Notes: a model not told the origin generated them from the letters alone. 47,564 nt of DNA from an uncultured Pseudomonadota bacterium (GCA_937123825.1 CAKZKQ010000722.1:1-47564), one strand, 5' to 3'; shown: positions 34,415-43,539, counted from the first letter of the stretch. Translations and numbers: made by a program.

Positions 34415-35240
34415 GGTCGTCGTCTCCTCCGTGTGGCTCGCTGGACTCTGTGGCCAGTGCCGTTTGTGTGTGTTCAGCCAAGTCTTGCGTGGGGCTGGGT
34501 GTTACCACAGCCTCCTTGGCGGAAACAACCTCCTCCGCAGCCCCCTGCTGGGGCGCTTCAGCGACATCGCCCGGGTCATCCTGTTGGACGTCCTCGCCGG
34601 CGTCCTGCGCGGGCTGGGGCGGCGCGGCGGGCGCTGGCTTGGTCTTGGCCAAGGCCTTGGCCCACATCTTGGGTTCGTCTTCTTGAACATCGGCGTCCTT
34701 TGAGGGGGCGATGCGGATGAGCTTGAAGGCGACGTTCTTGAAGTGGCCATCTTTGCCCCGGCGGTAGAAGCCCAACTGCTCTGTGATGGGGTCCATGATG
34801 AGGCAGAGTTGGTGGGCGAGGTTGAAGAAGGTCAGCTGAATGAACGCGGCGTCGGGTTCGAGCTTGGCGCCTCCGTCGGGCATGCCCAGGGACCACCCGA
34901 GGACGACCTGTTTGTGGTCGTTGTCGGCCAGGTCCTGGCGAAGCCGAGGGTAGTGGCTGCCAAAGAGTTCGAGGGCGTGTTTGTAGTCTTCGACGTAGGT
35001 GGCGCGGTCGAAGCCGCCGATCTCAACCCAGAGTTGTCCCGTGGGGCTTTTGTGGAAGCCGCCAAGGAGCAGTGTCACGCATGGTTCGGGTCTGTAGACG
35101 GCCTGGAGGAGTAGCTCATCGAGGACGTCTTCAAAGACATAGATGTGCAGTTCATCGTCCCCGGCGAGTTCGTTGGAGCCATGCGGGATGATCTGGACGC
35201 GTTTGGAGGACTCCAGGGGAGCCTTTGGGGTTGGTTTCAT
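34398..35240 (-). CDS. Degenerate MPN/JAB-domain-like protein
   Basis: 280 residues from ATG 35240. The first approximately 180 residues have the MPN (JAB/Mov34) order: TLLLGGFHKS strand, then VLGWSLGMPDGGAKLEPD at the place of the zinc motif GWxHxHP...SxxD, and IMDPITEQLGFYRRG like the DP-strand that follows. The two histidines are absent (Ser/Leu and Met), so it should lack zinc and protease activity; the Asp is kept. The C-terminal third is Pro/Gln/Glu/Asp-rich and ends GGDDDHDRHH, possibly disordered. It overlaps enolase by 17 bp. Fold assignment is by pattern and not confirmed. Confidence 0.5.
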   Translation of the reverse strand: MKPTPKAPLESSKRVQIIPHGSNELAGDDELHIYVFEDVLDELLLQAVYRPEPCVTLLLGGFHKSPTGQLWVEIGGFDRATYVEDYKHALELFGSHYPRLRQDLADNDHKQVVLGWSLGMPDGGAKLEPDAAFIQLTFFNLAHQLCLIMDPITEQLGFYRRGKDGHFKNVAFKLIRIAPSKDADVQEDEPKMWAKALAKTKPAPAAPPQPAQDAGEDVQQDDPGDVAEAPQQGAAEEVVSAKEAVVTPSPTQDLAEHTQTALATESSEPHGGDDDHDRHH

Positions 35241-35341
35241 GCGTGGAGGGGGTGGTGTGGGGCCTGATGGGGCCAAATCTGGGGAGCTTTTGGGGCTCCG
35301 GGCCACGGTCTAGGCCGTCGTGGGCGGTCGCCGTGGTGGGT

Positions 35342-36610
35342 TTATTTGGGGGCAGGCGAGGAGGAGCGCTGCTTGGGGTGGACGGCGAGGAACGCCATCT
35401 CGGAGATTTTGTTTTTGGGGATGATCTGGCGTTTTTTCAGATCCACTTCCCAGGCCACCTTCTCTTCGCCCTTCATGTCGAGGTCGTAGAGGTACTCGAT
35501 CTTAAAGAGGTTGTCATCGTCGGTGGTGGCGAACCACTTGCAGCGCCGTGCGTTCTGGCAGGCCTCAAAGGCTTGCGGGTCTTCGGCCAGGACGGTCAGC
35601 AGCCATTCGACGGCCTCGATCTGGGCGGCGTCCTGAAGGACGGTGGCCATGGCGTTGCACTGGCGGCGGTGGTCTTTGGAGCGGCACTGTTTTTTGGCGG
35701 GGCCGGTCCAGCGGTCTTTGAGGCGCTCGGCCTTGCTGTCGTAGGACTTGGGCAAGATGGCGACCTTGTTTTCGGAGGAGATCTCAAAGTCGCGGCCGAG
35801 GTTCATGAAGTTGGCGGCCTGGAGGTTGCGTCCGCGCAGTGCGCGCTTGGAGAAGTCGTATTCGAAGTCGGCGTAGGTGGCTTCGCCGTTTTCGATCCAC
35901 TGGAAGTAGGCGCGGTAGTTGTTGCCGTAGTCGTGGACGATGGTCCAGCCGACGATGCGGTCGTCTTCGATCTGTGATTCGAGCGTGGCAAAGTGGATGA
36001 GCATGATGCCGCCGAGCTTGACCCCGCTGGGGAAGCTGTGGTTGGCGATGGAGCCGATGATCTGGCGCTCGCGCTCAAAGTGGCCTTTGGGGTTGATCTG
36101 CTGGGGGTTCATGGCGGCGCGGGCCATGGCGTTCTTGGGCAGGATCTTGCGCTTCTTGACGTCCACAAGCCAGGTCGGTCCCATGTTCACCAGTCCGTCG
36201 GCGCGCTGGTAGGAGACAAAGTAGTAGGACTGCTTGAGGAAGAACGCTCGCCAGCCGACGCCTTCAAAGTCGGCCAGGCCAAACTTCTGCTCAAAGAACC
36301 CATCCTTGACCAGCTTGGCCATGGCGATTTTTTCGGGTTCTTCGTTCTTCTTGCGCCGCTTCTTTTTGTCTTCTTCGGTCAGCGGCGCCAGGACTTCGAG
36401 ATCCATGACCATCTTGATGGCCTGCTTCTCTTTGCCTTCCCACTTGCCGCGCTTGACCTTCTTGGCAGCTTTGGCTGGCTCGGTGCCCTTGGTCCAGACG
36501 ACCTTGACTTGTGGCTTGTCCAGCAAGAGCACCGTCAGTGCGACGCCCAGCAAGACGACCATCGTCACCACAAAGCTCAGCACCAGATAAAGGATCTGTC
36601 GCTTGTTCAT
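35342..36610 (-). CDS. Membrane-anchored protein with an internal duplication
   Basis: 422 residues. One N-terminal transmembrane helix (VLSFVVTMVVLLGVALTVLL, residues 10-29) is followed by a basic linker. Similar modules occur twice: LVDVKKRKILPKNAMARAAM (about 147-166) and EVDLKKRQIIPKNKISEMAF (about 388-407), each preceded by an aromatic, strand-rich segment. The C-terminal domain is probably outside the membrane. GAGGG before ATG 36610 is a good ribosome binding site. Function unknown; first of the genes that continue to eno and gshB. Confidence 0.75.
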   Translation of the reverse strand: MNKRQILYLVLSFVVTMVVLLGVALTVLLLDKPQVKVVWTKGTEPAKAAKKVKRGKWEGKEKQAIKMVMDLEVLAPLTEEDKKKRRKKNEEPEKIAMAKLVKDGFFEQKFGLADFEGVGWRAFFLKQSYYFVSYQRADGLVNMGPTWLVDVKKRKILPKNAMARAAMNPQQINPKGHFERERQIIGSIANHSFPSGVKLGGIMLIHFATLESQIEDDRIVGWTIVHDYGNNYRAYFQWIENGEATYADFEYDFSKRALRGRNLQAANFMNLGRDFEISSENKVAILPKSYDSKAERLKDRWTGPAKKQCRSKDHRRQCNAMATVLQDAAQIEAVEWLLTVLAEDPQAFEACQNARRCKWFATTDDDNLFKIEYLYDLDMKGEEKVAWEVDLKKRQIIPKNKISEMAFLAVHPKQRSSSPAPK

Positions 36611-36696
36611 GATCCCTCTTTGCGTTTCCTACCTTGGTGGGGGAGGGCAGCGCCAGGCGCCGTCACCCCCGGTGGGCCTCCATGAGGGGGCCCAAA

Positions 36697-36712
36697 CGTT
36701 TCACGTGAAACA
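36697..36712. other. parS site (perfect palindromic core)
   Basis: GTTTCACGTGAAAC at 36698-36711 is a perfect 14-bp palindrome matching the core of the bacterial parS consensus TGTTTCACGTGAAACA; the flanks are C and A. It lies in a 110-bp gap between two minus-strand genes. ParB loads at such sites to organise and segregate the chromosome origin region. A chance exact match of 14 defined bases is unlikely. Confidence 0.85.
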
Positions 36713-36720
36713 TGATGGCC

Positions 36721-38088
36721 TCAACTCTCGGCCAACACGTCGCAAAAATCTGTCAGTGCCTCAAAGTCGGTCTGCGCGCCTCGGCGCAGCGAGACCCCAA
36801 AGCCCGCAGGATAAGCCCGGCGGCTGGCCGGGATCCATGGGGTGGACCATACCACCGGTCCTTCAAACTCCAACAACACGCCCATGTTGCGCAGCCGAAA
36901 GCGCAGCGCCACGTTGTGGTTCTGACGCGGCGGCGAGATGGTGCGGATGTAGATGCCGTGTCGGTTCATGTTGTAGGTCTGGGCTTTGTGCCAGCGTTCC
37001 TGGCCTCGGTCCAGCAACCGGTATTCGCACGGGACTGTGAAGAGATAGCGGTGCGAGCCCTGCAGGCGGCTGTCGGCCCGCTGGAAGATCTCGTAGATGC
37101 GAAAGATGAGGTCCTCGGCCTGAGTCTCCGAGCTGACCGAGGTGTAGACCCCGTGGCGCAGGTAGGGCGCCAGCAGCTCCAGGTCCTCGTTGCTCTCGGC
37201 CAGCACCAGGACCGGCAACTGTGCAAAGCGCCCGTCGCTCTTGATCTGACGGACCAACTGGAGCGACTGCGCCATTGAGGCTGCCATCGCCACCACCACA
37301 AGATCCAGCTTGCCTTGGAGGAAATCCGGCAGATTGGGTTCCTGGTGGGCCGCCAGACGCTGCATGAACTGCGCGGCCATAAAACCGCTGTCAAAGAAGC
37401 TGACGTGGTAGCCCGCTTTTGAGAGCGCCTCCTGACCCCCCAGCCGATAATAAGGGTGGTTGGAGATCAGCAACACGTGCGCGCTGCCGTCCTCGCCGCC
37501 GATGAACCGCTGGGCCGAGCGCAGCGTCAACATGCGGTCGCTGCCGCCCAGGCTGTGTGCACCCGCCACCGTCGCGTCTGGCACCGAAAACCAGTGGCCC
37601 GATGGCGGATTGAAGCCGTGCTTCTTGTGGTAGCGCCGGATCGCCTTCAGCCGCATCATCAAGCCGCTGATGTCCGAGATGTTCACCACCACCACGTCAT
37701 CGCAGCCCACGCGCGTGGCGTGGCGATAGACGTTGGGATCCGCTCTGGGGGTCAAGAAGATGACCGGCACGTCCCTGAACTGGGCGTCGCTCTTGAGCAC
37801 CTCCACCGTGTCCAGGTGATCGGGGTGATCGACCAAAATGGCGATCGTCGGCACCGTGGTCAGACGCTCAAAGAGCTGGCGACGGGTGACCCGCTCCAGA
37901 GCAAAGGTCTCTGACCAGAGCGTCGCACCCTCCTGACCCTCTTCGGCGGGCAACTCCCGCACCAGAGCCTCGACCTGCTCCGAGATCAAACCCAGCACGC
38001 AGGGACGCTCGACGTCTGAACCCGAGCGCGCCAACCCTTGATCGTACGAATCGCTGGCGTCTTTGTTGTCCGATGGAACTTGAGTCAT
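36721..38088 (-). CDS. PilZ domain protein with two receiver-like domains
   Basis: 455 residues from ATG 38088. Residues about 25-145 are receiver-like (AILVDHPDHLDT). Residues about 200-335 form a second receiver-like domain in which LDLVVVAMAAS puts Ala where the phospho-accepting Asp would be. The C-terminus (about 345-455) resembles PilZ: HRYLFTVPCEYRLLD in the region of the RxxxR motif and NMNRHGIYIRT in place of (D/N)xSxxG. The c-di-GMP residues are only partly kept. It may link c-di-GMP to motility or polysaccharide, as myxococcote homologues do; binding is uncertain. A 21-bp dyad (38100-38120) lies 11 bp before the start. Confidence 0.72.
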   Translation of the reverse strand: MTQVPSDNKDASDSYDQGLARSGSDVERPCVLGLISEQVEALVRELPAEEGQEGATLWSETFALERVTRRQLFERLTTVPTIAILVDHPDHLDTVEVLKSDAQFRDVPVIFLTPRADPNVYRHATRVGCDDVVVVNISDISGLMMRLKAIRRYHKKHGFNPPSGHWFSVPDATVAGAHSLGGSDRMLTLRSAQRFIGGEDGSAHVLLISNHPYYRLGGQEALSKAGYHVSFFDSGFMAAQFMQRLAAHQEPNLPDFLQGKLDLVVVAMAASMAQSLQLVRQIKSDGRFAQLPVLVLAESNEDLELLAPYLRHGVYTSVSSETQAEDLIFRIYEIFQRADSRLQGSHRYLFTVPCEYRLLDRGQERWHKAQTYNMNRHGIYIRTISPPRQNHNVALRFRLRNMGVLLEFEGPVVWSTPWIPASRRAYPAGFGVSLRRGAQTDFEALTDFCDVLAES

Positions 38089-38099
38089 GAGCCCAACAT

Positions 38100-38120
38100 A
38101 TCCACCCAAATTCGGTGGAT
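38100..38120. promoter_or_regulatory. Operator-like dyad before the PilZ gene
   Basis: ATCCACC (38100-38106), 7-bp spacer, GGTGGAT (38114-38120): a perfect 7-bp dyad just upstream of the ATG at 38088 (minus strand). The spacing suits a dimeric regulator binding in the leader or promoter. No regulator gene is adjacent. Confidence 0.4.
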
Positions 38121-38331
38121 CCAATCACAATGCCTGCCGATGTCCACACCCCGTGCCATGATGCCTGACGGCACCCCCTCAACAACGCCCCTCATGTCGG
38201 CACACGGCCACACCTTCTTTGGACAATGCCCGGTGTGGGAGACCGTCATACAGACGCTGCTTGCGAAACTTCAGCCGGCTACATTTGCCACCCACCAACA
38301 TAGGTGAGGGCGCGCAATCTTGTAAAGTCGT

Positions 38332-39552
38332 TCATTGCCAACGGATTTTTTGATCGATGAGCTTGTCATAAAGCCCAAAAACCTCGTCACAAACCGCGTC
38401 GCGGCTGAACTGCGCCTGCGCCTTGGCGCGCGCCGCTGCCCCCATCTCACGACGACGAGACGGAGACCGGAGCAACTCCACCGCCGCCGTCGCCGCCGCC
38501 TCCACTGCCCCAAGCTCCACCAAATGGCCCGTTTGACCGTCGTCCACGATGTCCTGCGTCCCCGCAATCCGGTACGCCACCGCCGGCACGCGCATCGCCG
38601 CCGCCTCCATCAGGACCGTGCTGGCCCCCTCGCGCCTGCTGGGCAACAAGAGCACGTCCAAGGCCCGGTACACCAAAGGCATCTCGTCGTGGTCGCGGTC
38701 CCGAAGCACCACAATTGAGCGACCCTCTTCCACGCGCTGGCGCAGCCCCTGCTCCAACTCCGGCTCGCCCTGACCCAGCAAGACCGCCAAAAAGGTGGCC
38801 TCGGGCAAGGCGCGCTGGATCCGGTCGGCGATCTTGAGCACGTCGCGCGCCTTGTGGTCGATTAAACGGCCCACAAAGCCAAACACGCGCCGACCCTCCA
38901 AACGAAGCCGCCTGCGCGCCTCCTGGCGACCCGATTGGCCCCCAAAGACGCCAAGCTGCACGCCCACGCCGCCGCGCAGCCACACCAGCTTGTCCTCGTC
39001 CACAAAGTCCTGCGCCCAGCGCGCCTCATGGGAGTTGATCACGATGTAGGCATCGACCAATTTGGCCAATTGCTTGTAATACGCGCCGCAGGCCCATGAC
39101 ACCGGCGCGGCCAACGCCCCAGGCATCACGTGCTCCAGGCCCGTCTGGAAGTGCCCGTGCACCGTCGAAACACACACCGGCACACCCGCAGCCCGGGCGG
39201 CCATGGCGGTCACCAGATGCACTGTCGTTGTCTGGCTGTGCACCAGGACGGGCTTGCGCTCTATGAACTGGGTCGTCAGCAGCAACCACGTCACCGCCGC
39301 CACGCCCACGTCCGTGGTCCGTCCCAGCGGGATCCTCACGTGCTCCACGCCCAGCGCCTCAAAACGCTCCATCGGCCCGTCTTCGGGGCTGATCAGCACG
39401 ACCTCAAAGCCCCGGCGGACCATCGCCTCCAGGCGCTCCATGAAGAAGCTCAAGAAGACGTACACGCTCGAAGAGACGTAGATGATGCACGGACGCTGCC
39501 CAGAGCCTTCTATGGGCTCCTTTGGGCCGCCATCGGGCAAAAGCGATGTCAT
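38332..39552 (-). CDS. GT4-family glycosyltransferase
   Basis: 406 residues from ATG 39552; a longer frame to 39717 adds low-quality sequence. GT-B fold: N-terminal acceptor domain (YVFLSFFMERLEAMVRRGF), then VFGFVGRLIDHKARDVL and the donor-binding EX7E motif (EGASTVLMEAAAM) with GTQDIVDDGQTGHLV. These enzymes use NDP- or UDP-sugars to build polysaccharide or glycolipids. Neighbouring genes give no pathway. Preceded by AAGGGT as a weak ribosome binding site. Confidence 0.85.
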   Translation of the reverse strand: MTSLLPDGGPKEPIEGSGQRPCIIYVSSSVYVFLSFFMERLEAMVRRGFEVVLISPEDGPMERFEALGVEHVRIPLGRTTDVGVAAVTWLLLTTQFIERKPVLVHSQTTTVHLVTAMAARAAGVPVCVSTVHGHFQTGLEHVMPGALAAPVSWACGAYYKQLAKLVDAYIVINSHEARWAQDFVDEDKLVWLRGGVGVQLGVFGGQSGRQEARRRLRLEGRRVFGFVGRLIDHKARDVLKIADRIQRALPEATFLAVLLGQGEPELEQGLRQRVEEGRSIVVLRDRDHDEMPLVYRALDVLLLPSRREGASTVLMEAAAMRVPAVAYRIAGTQDIVDDGQTGHLVELGAVEAAATAAVELLRSPSRRREMGAAARAKAQAQFSRDAVCDEVFGLYDKLIDQKIRWQ

Positions 39553-39811
39553 TCCATACCCTTTTGTGTCACGAGGCCCCTGTCTGTCACACCGAGTCTT
39601 GGCACCTGGATCCGGTTTTGTCCATGGCCACAGACAAAGGCCCCAGGGCAAGGGTTGGATGACCGTCCCAGGCAAAAGGTACGGCGCTGCTTGGACATCA
39701 TCGCGGCAGCACCACACTGGGATTTTTAAGGGAGAGAGAGGGTAAGGCAGCAGAGTTGCCAGGGGATAGCGGTCGATGGGTCAGACAAGGCCACATCCTC
39801 TGGCGGAGAGG

Positions 39812-41602
39812 TCACTTGAAGGGATAGTTCTCGACTTCGATCGTGGCGGCCGCCAGTTGGCGCTCCAGGCCGATGGCGTCAATGCCGCTGCGGTAGGAGA
39901 GCTTGTCCAGGACCGCCAGGTGTTTGTCGAGCTGGTTCTGATCCCCGGCGGCCAGGTGGGTGTAGAGCCGCTCGGCCTTGCCCACCACGCTGGCGTAGTG
40001 GTGCGCCACGGCGGCGCGGGTGGCCAGGAGCTTCAAACCGGTGCCCGACGCCTGCGGATCGAGCTGCAAACCGCGGCCCACCACCGAATCCAGCGCGTAA
40101 ACGTCGATCAGCATGTCCGCCATGACCATCAGCAGCTCCTGCTGGTCTTTCAACCCCGCCATGTGCTTCTGAATGGTCTGGTTGGCCGCGTGGATGGTCA
40201 ACTGCTTGGCCTTCTCCACCAGGAAACTCTCCCGGTCCAGCCCCTCACCCAGCGCAGGCAGCGGCGCTTTGTCTGCCCCCAGCACCGTCTCAACCTTGGC
40301 GATCGCCCCAAAGAGCGGCAACTGGCCCTTCATTGCCCGCTTGAGCAGGATCCCCGGGATCAACAGGCGGTTGATCTCGTTGGTGCCCTCAAAGATCCGG
40401 TTGATCCGGCTGTCACGGTAGGCTCGCTCGGCGGGGTACTCGCACGAATAACCATACCCGCCAAAGACCTGCATCGCCTCATCGACCACAAAATCCAAAA
40501 CCTCAGAGCCATGGACCTTCATGATGGAGTCTTCAACGGCGAACTCCTCGATGGCGGCCATGACCTGCTGGGCGTAGTCGGGCGCGCTGGCGTCGATGGC
40601 GCTGATGGTCTGATCCATGTAGCCGGCCACCCGGTAACACATCGACTCCAGCGCATAGCACTGGATCGACATCTGGGCCAGCTTCTGACCAATGGCCCCA
40701 AAGCTCGAGATCGGCTTGCCAAACTGCTTGCGCTCATTGGCGTAGCGCGCCGCAAACTCCAGCGCCGTCTTGGCACCGCCCAGCGTCCCCACGCCCAGCT
40801 TAAAGCGACCAAAGTTCAAGATGTTGAAGGCTATCTTATGGCCCCTGCCAATCTCGCCCAACAGGTTCCCCACCGGCACCTTGACGTCCTCAAGGATCAA
40901 CATCCGCGTCGAAGAACCCTTCAAGCCCAGCTTCTTCTCCTCGGTGCCGGTCGAAAGCCCCTCCGAGCCCGCCTCCACCAGAAATGCCGTGAACTTGTTG
41001 CCGTCAACCTGGCAAAAGACCGTGAACACGTCCGCAAAACCCGCGTTCGTGATCCACATCTTGGTCCCGTTCAGAACGTAGTGGCTTCCATCCTCCGACA
41101 ACACCGCCGTTGTCTTGGCCGCCATCGCGTCCGAACCGCTGCCCGGCTCCGTCAACGCGTACGCCGCCAGCTTTTCACCCGTGGCCAGCAGCGGCAACCA
41201 CTTCTCCTTCTGTTCGGTGGTGCCAAAAAAGGTGATCGGCAGCGTGCCAATGCCCGTGTGCGCCCCATACGTGACCGCAAACGACCCCTGACGCCCGATC
41301 AACTCCGAGCAGAGCATGCTGGTGGTCTTGTCCAACCCCAGACCCCCATACTCCTCCGGCACGTCCGTCATCAACAGACCCACCTCGCCGGCCTTCTTGA
41401 GCAAGCCCACCAGGACCGAAAAATCCCCGTCGGGGTGATCGAGTTCCTCGGACTTCGGCTCCACCTCCTCATCCATGAAGCGCTTGACCGTCTCGCCGAA
41501 CATCCGCTGCTCGTCCGTAAAGTCTTCCGGGCTGAAGATGGTCTTGGAACCGACCTCGTCGATCAAAAATGCCGAACCCATGGGCTTGTCTGTGCCGCTC
41601 AT
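39812..41602 (-). CDS. Acyl-CoA dehydrogenase, long form
   Basis: 596 residues. Core ACAD motifs: YALTEPGSGSDAMAAKTTAV, KMWITNAGFADVFTVF, KPISSFGAIGQKLAQMSIQ and YRDSRINRIFEGTNEI, where the Glu of FEGTNEI is the usual catalytic base. The approximately 180-residue C-terminal extension after the ACAD core resembles the VLCAD/ACAD9 type rather than short-chain enzymes (about 380 residues). It should oxidise long acyl-CoAs using FAD and an electron-transfer flavoprotein. It stands alone; no enoyl-CoA hydratase or thiolase gene adjoins it. GAGG precedes the ATG at 41602. Confidence 0.93.
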   Translation of the reverse strand: MSGTDKPMGSAFLIDEVGSKTIFSPEDFTDEQRMFGETVKRFMDEEVEPKSEELDHPDGDFSVLVGLLKKAGEVGLLMTDVPEEYGGLGLDKTTSMLCSELIGRQGSFAVTYGAHTGIGTLPITFFGTTEQKEKWLPLLATGEKLAAYALTEPGSGSDAMAAKTTAVLSEDGSHYVLNGTKMWITNAGFADVFTVFCQVDGNKFTAFLVEAGSEGLSTGTEEKKLGLKGSSTRMLILEDVKVPVGNLLGEIGRGHKIAFNILNFGRFKLGVGTLGGAKTALEFAARYANERKQFGKPISSFGAIGQKLAQMSIQCYALESMCYRVAGYMDQTISAIDASAPDYAQQVMAAIEEFAVEDSIMKVHGSEVLDFVVDEAMQVFGGYGYSCEYPAERAYRDSRINRIFEGTNEINRLLIPGILLKRAMKGQLPLFGAIAKVETVLGADKAPLPALGEGLDRESFLVEKAKQLTIHAANQTIQKHMAGLKDQQELLMVMADMLIDVYALDSVVGRGLQLDPQASGTGLKLLATRAAVAHHYASVVGKAERLYTHLAAGDQNQLDKHLAVLDKLSYRSGIDAIGLERQLAAATIEVENYPFK

Positions 41603-41914
41603 CTGGACTGACCTCGCGTCCTGGCGCCCGGCTCTCCCCTTGTTCGAAAGCCAGTGCGCATTGTGTCTCTGCCGCCCTGTTTGCCCCGACCGCCACCTAT
41701 GGGTCAGAGCACAAAGTGCGAACCATGTTCAAAAACATAGAAATGAATGGGCGCTCAGTCAATTCCAATTCTGTCAGAGGTTCTAAAAGAGGCCGGGACA
41801 AGACAAAATGGGGCGCGCCTCTGGACGAAGCTTCGGGCATCTGACGTTGATAAAAGGTCCACAGGTGTGGCATCGACAAACGACGCCGCAAGACATCAAC
41901 CCACACCCAACGCC
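41603..41914. other. Intergenic region between divergent genes
   Basis: About 312 bases holding the promoters for the acyl-CoA dehydrogenase (minus) and tolB (plus). A short dyad ATGTT/AACAT near 41723-41737 is visible; I cannot place promoters with confidence. Confidence 0.4.
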
Positions 41915-43303
41915 ATGAAAATCGCCTTCAAGCCTTCGACCTCAGCCCGTTTTCGTCTGCTCGTGCCCATGGTCATGGCAGCGTTGGCGACGATCCTGCC
42001 TGCCCATCAGACCGTGATGGGGCAAGACGTCAGCCCCGGCCAGTTTGACCACCTCTTTGACGACGAGGGGGCGTTTCAGGTCACCATCGAGAAAGAGGTC
42101 AAGGAGGACTCCACCAGGCCTCCCATCGCGGTGCCAGCGGCGTTGGGAGCGGACAAGCTGCCCGGTGAGCACGGCGAGTCGATCGCAGAGATCCTGCGTT
42201 TTGACTTTCAGATTTCGGGGCAGTTTTCCAAGTTCCCCGCCAAGAAGACGCTCTTTGACGCCGAAGAGGGGTTGGAGGACGAGGACGTCAACTTCAACCG
42301 GTGGGCCTCCAGCGGCGCCCAATACCTGGTCAAGTCGCGCTACACCGTTCAGGACGACGGGATGATCGCGCTGGACATGCGATTTTACGATGTCCGCAAG
42401 CAAAAGACCGTGGAGTTGAAGTGGACCCCGAAGCCTTTTGAGGTCGATGCGCTGCGGGACAACGTTCATGCCTTCGCCAACGCGGTCATGGAGTACATGA
42501 CGGGCACCTCGGGGCCTTTTGGGACGCGTCTGGTGCTGGCGATCCTCGAAGGGGACGAAAAACACATCTACACCATGGACATGGACGGGGCCAGACGCAC
42601 CCGCGTCACCCAGAACAAGTCCATCAACGTCCTGCCTTCATGGTCCAAAGACGGCGGCGTCTATTACACCAGCTACATGCGGGCCAACCCTGACCTCTAC
42701 CTGTCTCACAACGGCGGGGCCAAATTGATCTCTTCGGTCCCTGGGACCAACCACGGGGCGGCGGCCTGCGGTGACAAGGTGGCGTTGACGCTCTCGATGG
42801 GCGGCACCAACACCGACATCTACGTCTTGAATGCCACCAGCGGCCGGCTCAAAGCGCGCCTGACCGATCACTGGGGCATCGACACCAGCCCCTCCTGGAG
42901 CCCCGACTGCAAGCGGCTGGCCTTTGTCTCTGATCGCTCTGGAAACCCCCAGATCTACACCATGAACGCCGACGGCTCCAACCAGCGGCGGCTGACCTAC
43001 TCGGGGCGCAACAACACCACCCCTGAGTGGTCGCCCAAGGGCGACGAGATCGCTTTCACCGGGGTGACTGGCGGCGGCGCGGACATCTTTGTCGCCTCGC
43101 TCGACGGCTACATGCGGCGCCTGACCTGGGGCAGAGGCACCAACGAGTCCCCCACGTGGGGCCCCAATGGCAACTTCATCGCCTACATCTCCCAGCGCCG
43201 CCAGGATCCGCCCCAGCTCTACATCATGCCCATCAACGGCCAGCGCCACACCCTCATCACGCAAGACGGCGGCATCTACGCCACCCCTTCCTGGCGTCGC
43301 TGA
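41915..43303 (+). CDS. tolB: TolB beta-propeller protein of the Tol-Pal system
   Basis: 462 residues. A signal peptide (RLLVPMVMAALATIL) precedes an N-terminal alpha/beta domain (about 60-200), followed by six TolB propeller blades with the DxDGxxxxRVT/WSPDGxxIAF pattern (PEWSPKGDEIAFTG, PSWSPDCKRLAFVSDRSGNP). It is periplasmic and works with Pal in outer-membrane invagination. tolQ, tolR, tolA and pal are not in this window, so the gene is solitary here. ATG 41915 lacks a clear ribosome binding site; a GTG at 41867 with AAGG upstream is an alternative. Confidence 0.85.
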   Translation: MKIAFKPSTSARFRLLVPMVMAALATILPAHQTVMGQDVSPGQFDHLFDDEGAFQVTIEKEVKEDSTRPPIAVPAALGADKLPGEHGESIAEILRFDFQISGQFSKFPAKKTLFDAEEGLEDEDVNFNRWASSGAQYLVKSRYTVQDDGMIALDMRFYDVRKQKTVELKWTPKPFEVDALRDNVHAFANAVMEYMTGTSGPFGTRLVLAILEGDEKHIYTMDMDGARRTRVTQNKSINVLPSWSKDGGVYYTSYMRANPDLYLSHNGGAKLISSVPGTNHGAAACGDKVALTLSMGGTNTDIYVLNATSGRLKARLTDHWGIDTSPSWSPDCKRLAFVSDRSGNPQIYTMNADGSNQRRLTYSGRNNTTPEWSPKGDEIAFTGVTGGGADIFVASLDGYMRRLTWGRGTNESPTWGPNGNFIAYISQRRQDPPQLYIMPINGQRHTLITQDGGIYATPSWRR

Positions 43304-43539
43304 GCCAAATCCGACCTCAAAATCCGCTCCACAGATCCTTTCGAGGTGCTTTTGAGTCCATTTTTGGTGTTTGGGTGCCAAAACCCCCTTTAGCACACCG
43401 CCACATGCGCCGATGTGCAACTGGACCACGGTCTGCTGCGTCAAATTGGACCTGGTGTGGTTGTGGTCTGGATCGATGTCTTGTTGGGTTGTCTCAGCGC
43501 TGACACGATCAACTTCAGGGGACCACATCTGGATGCACC

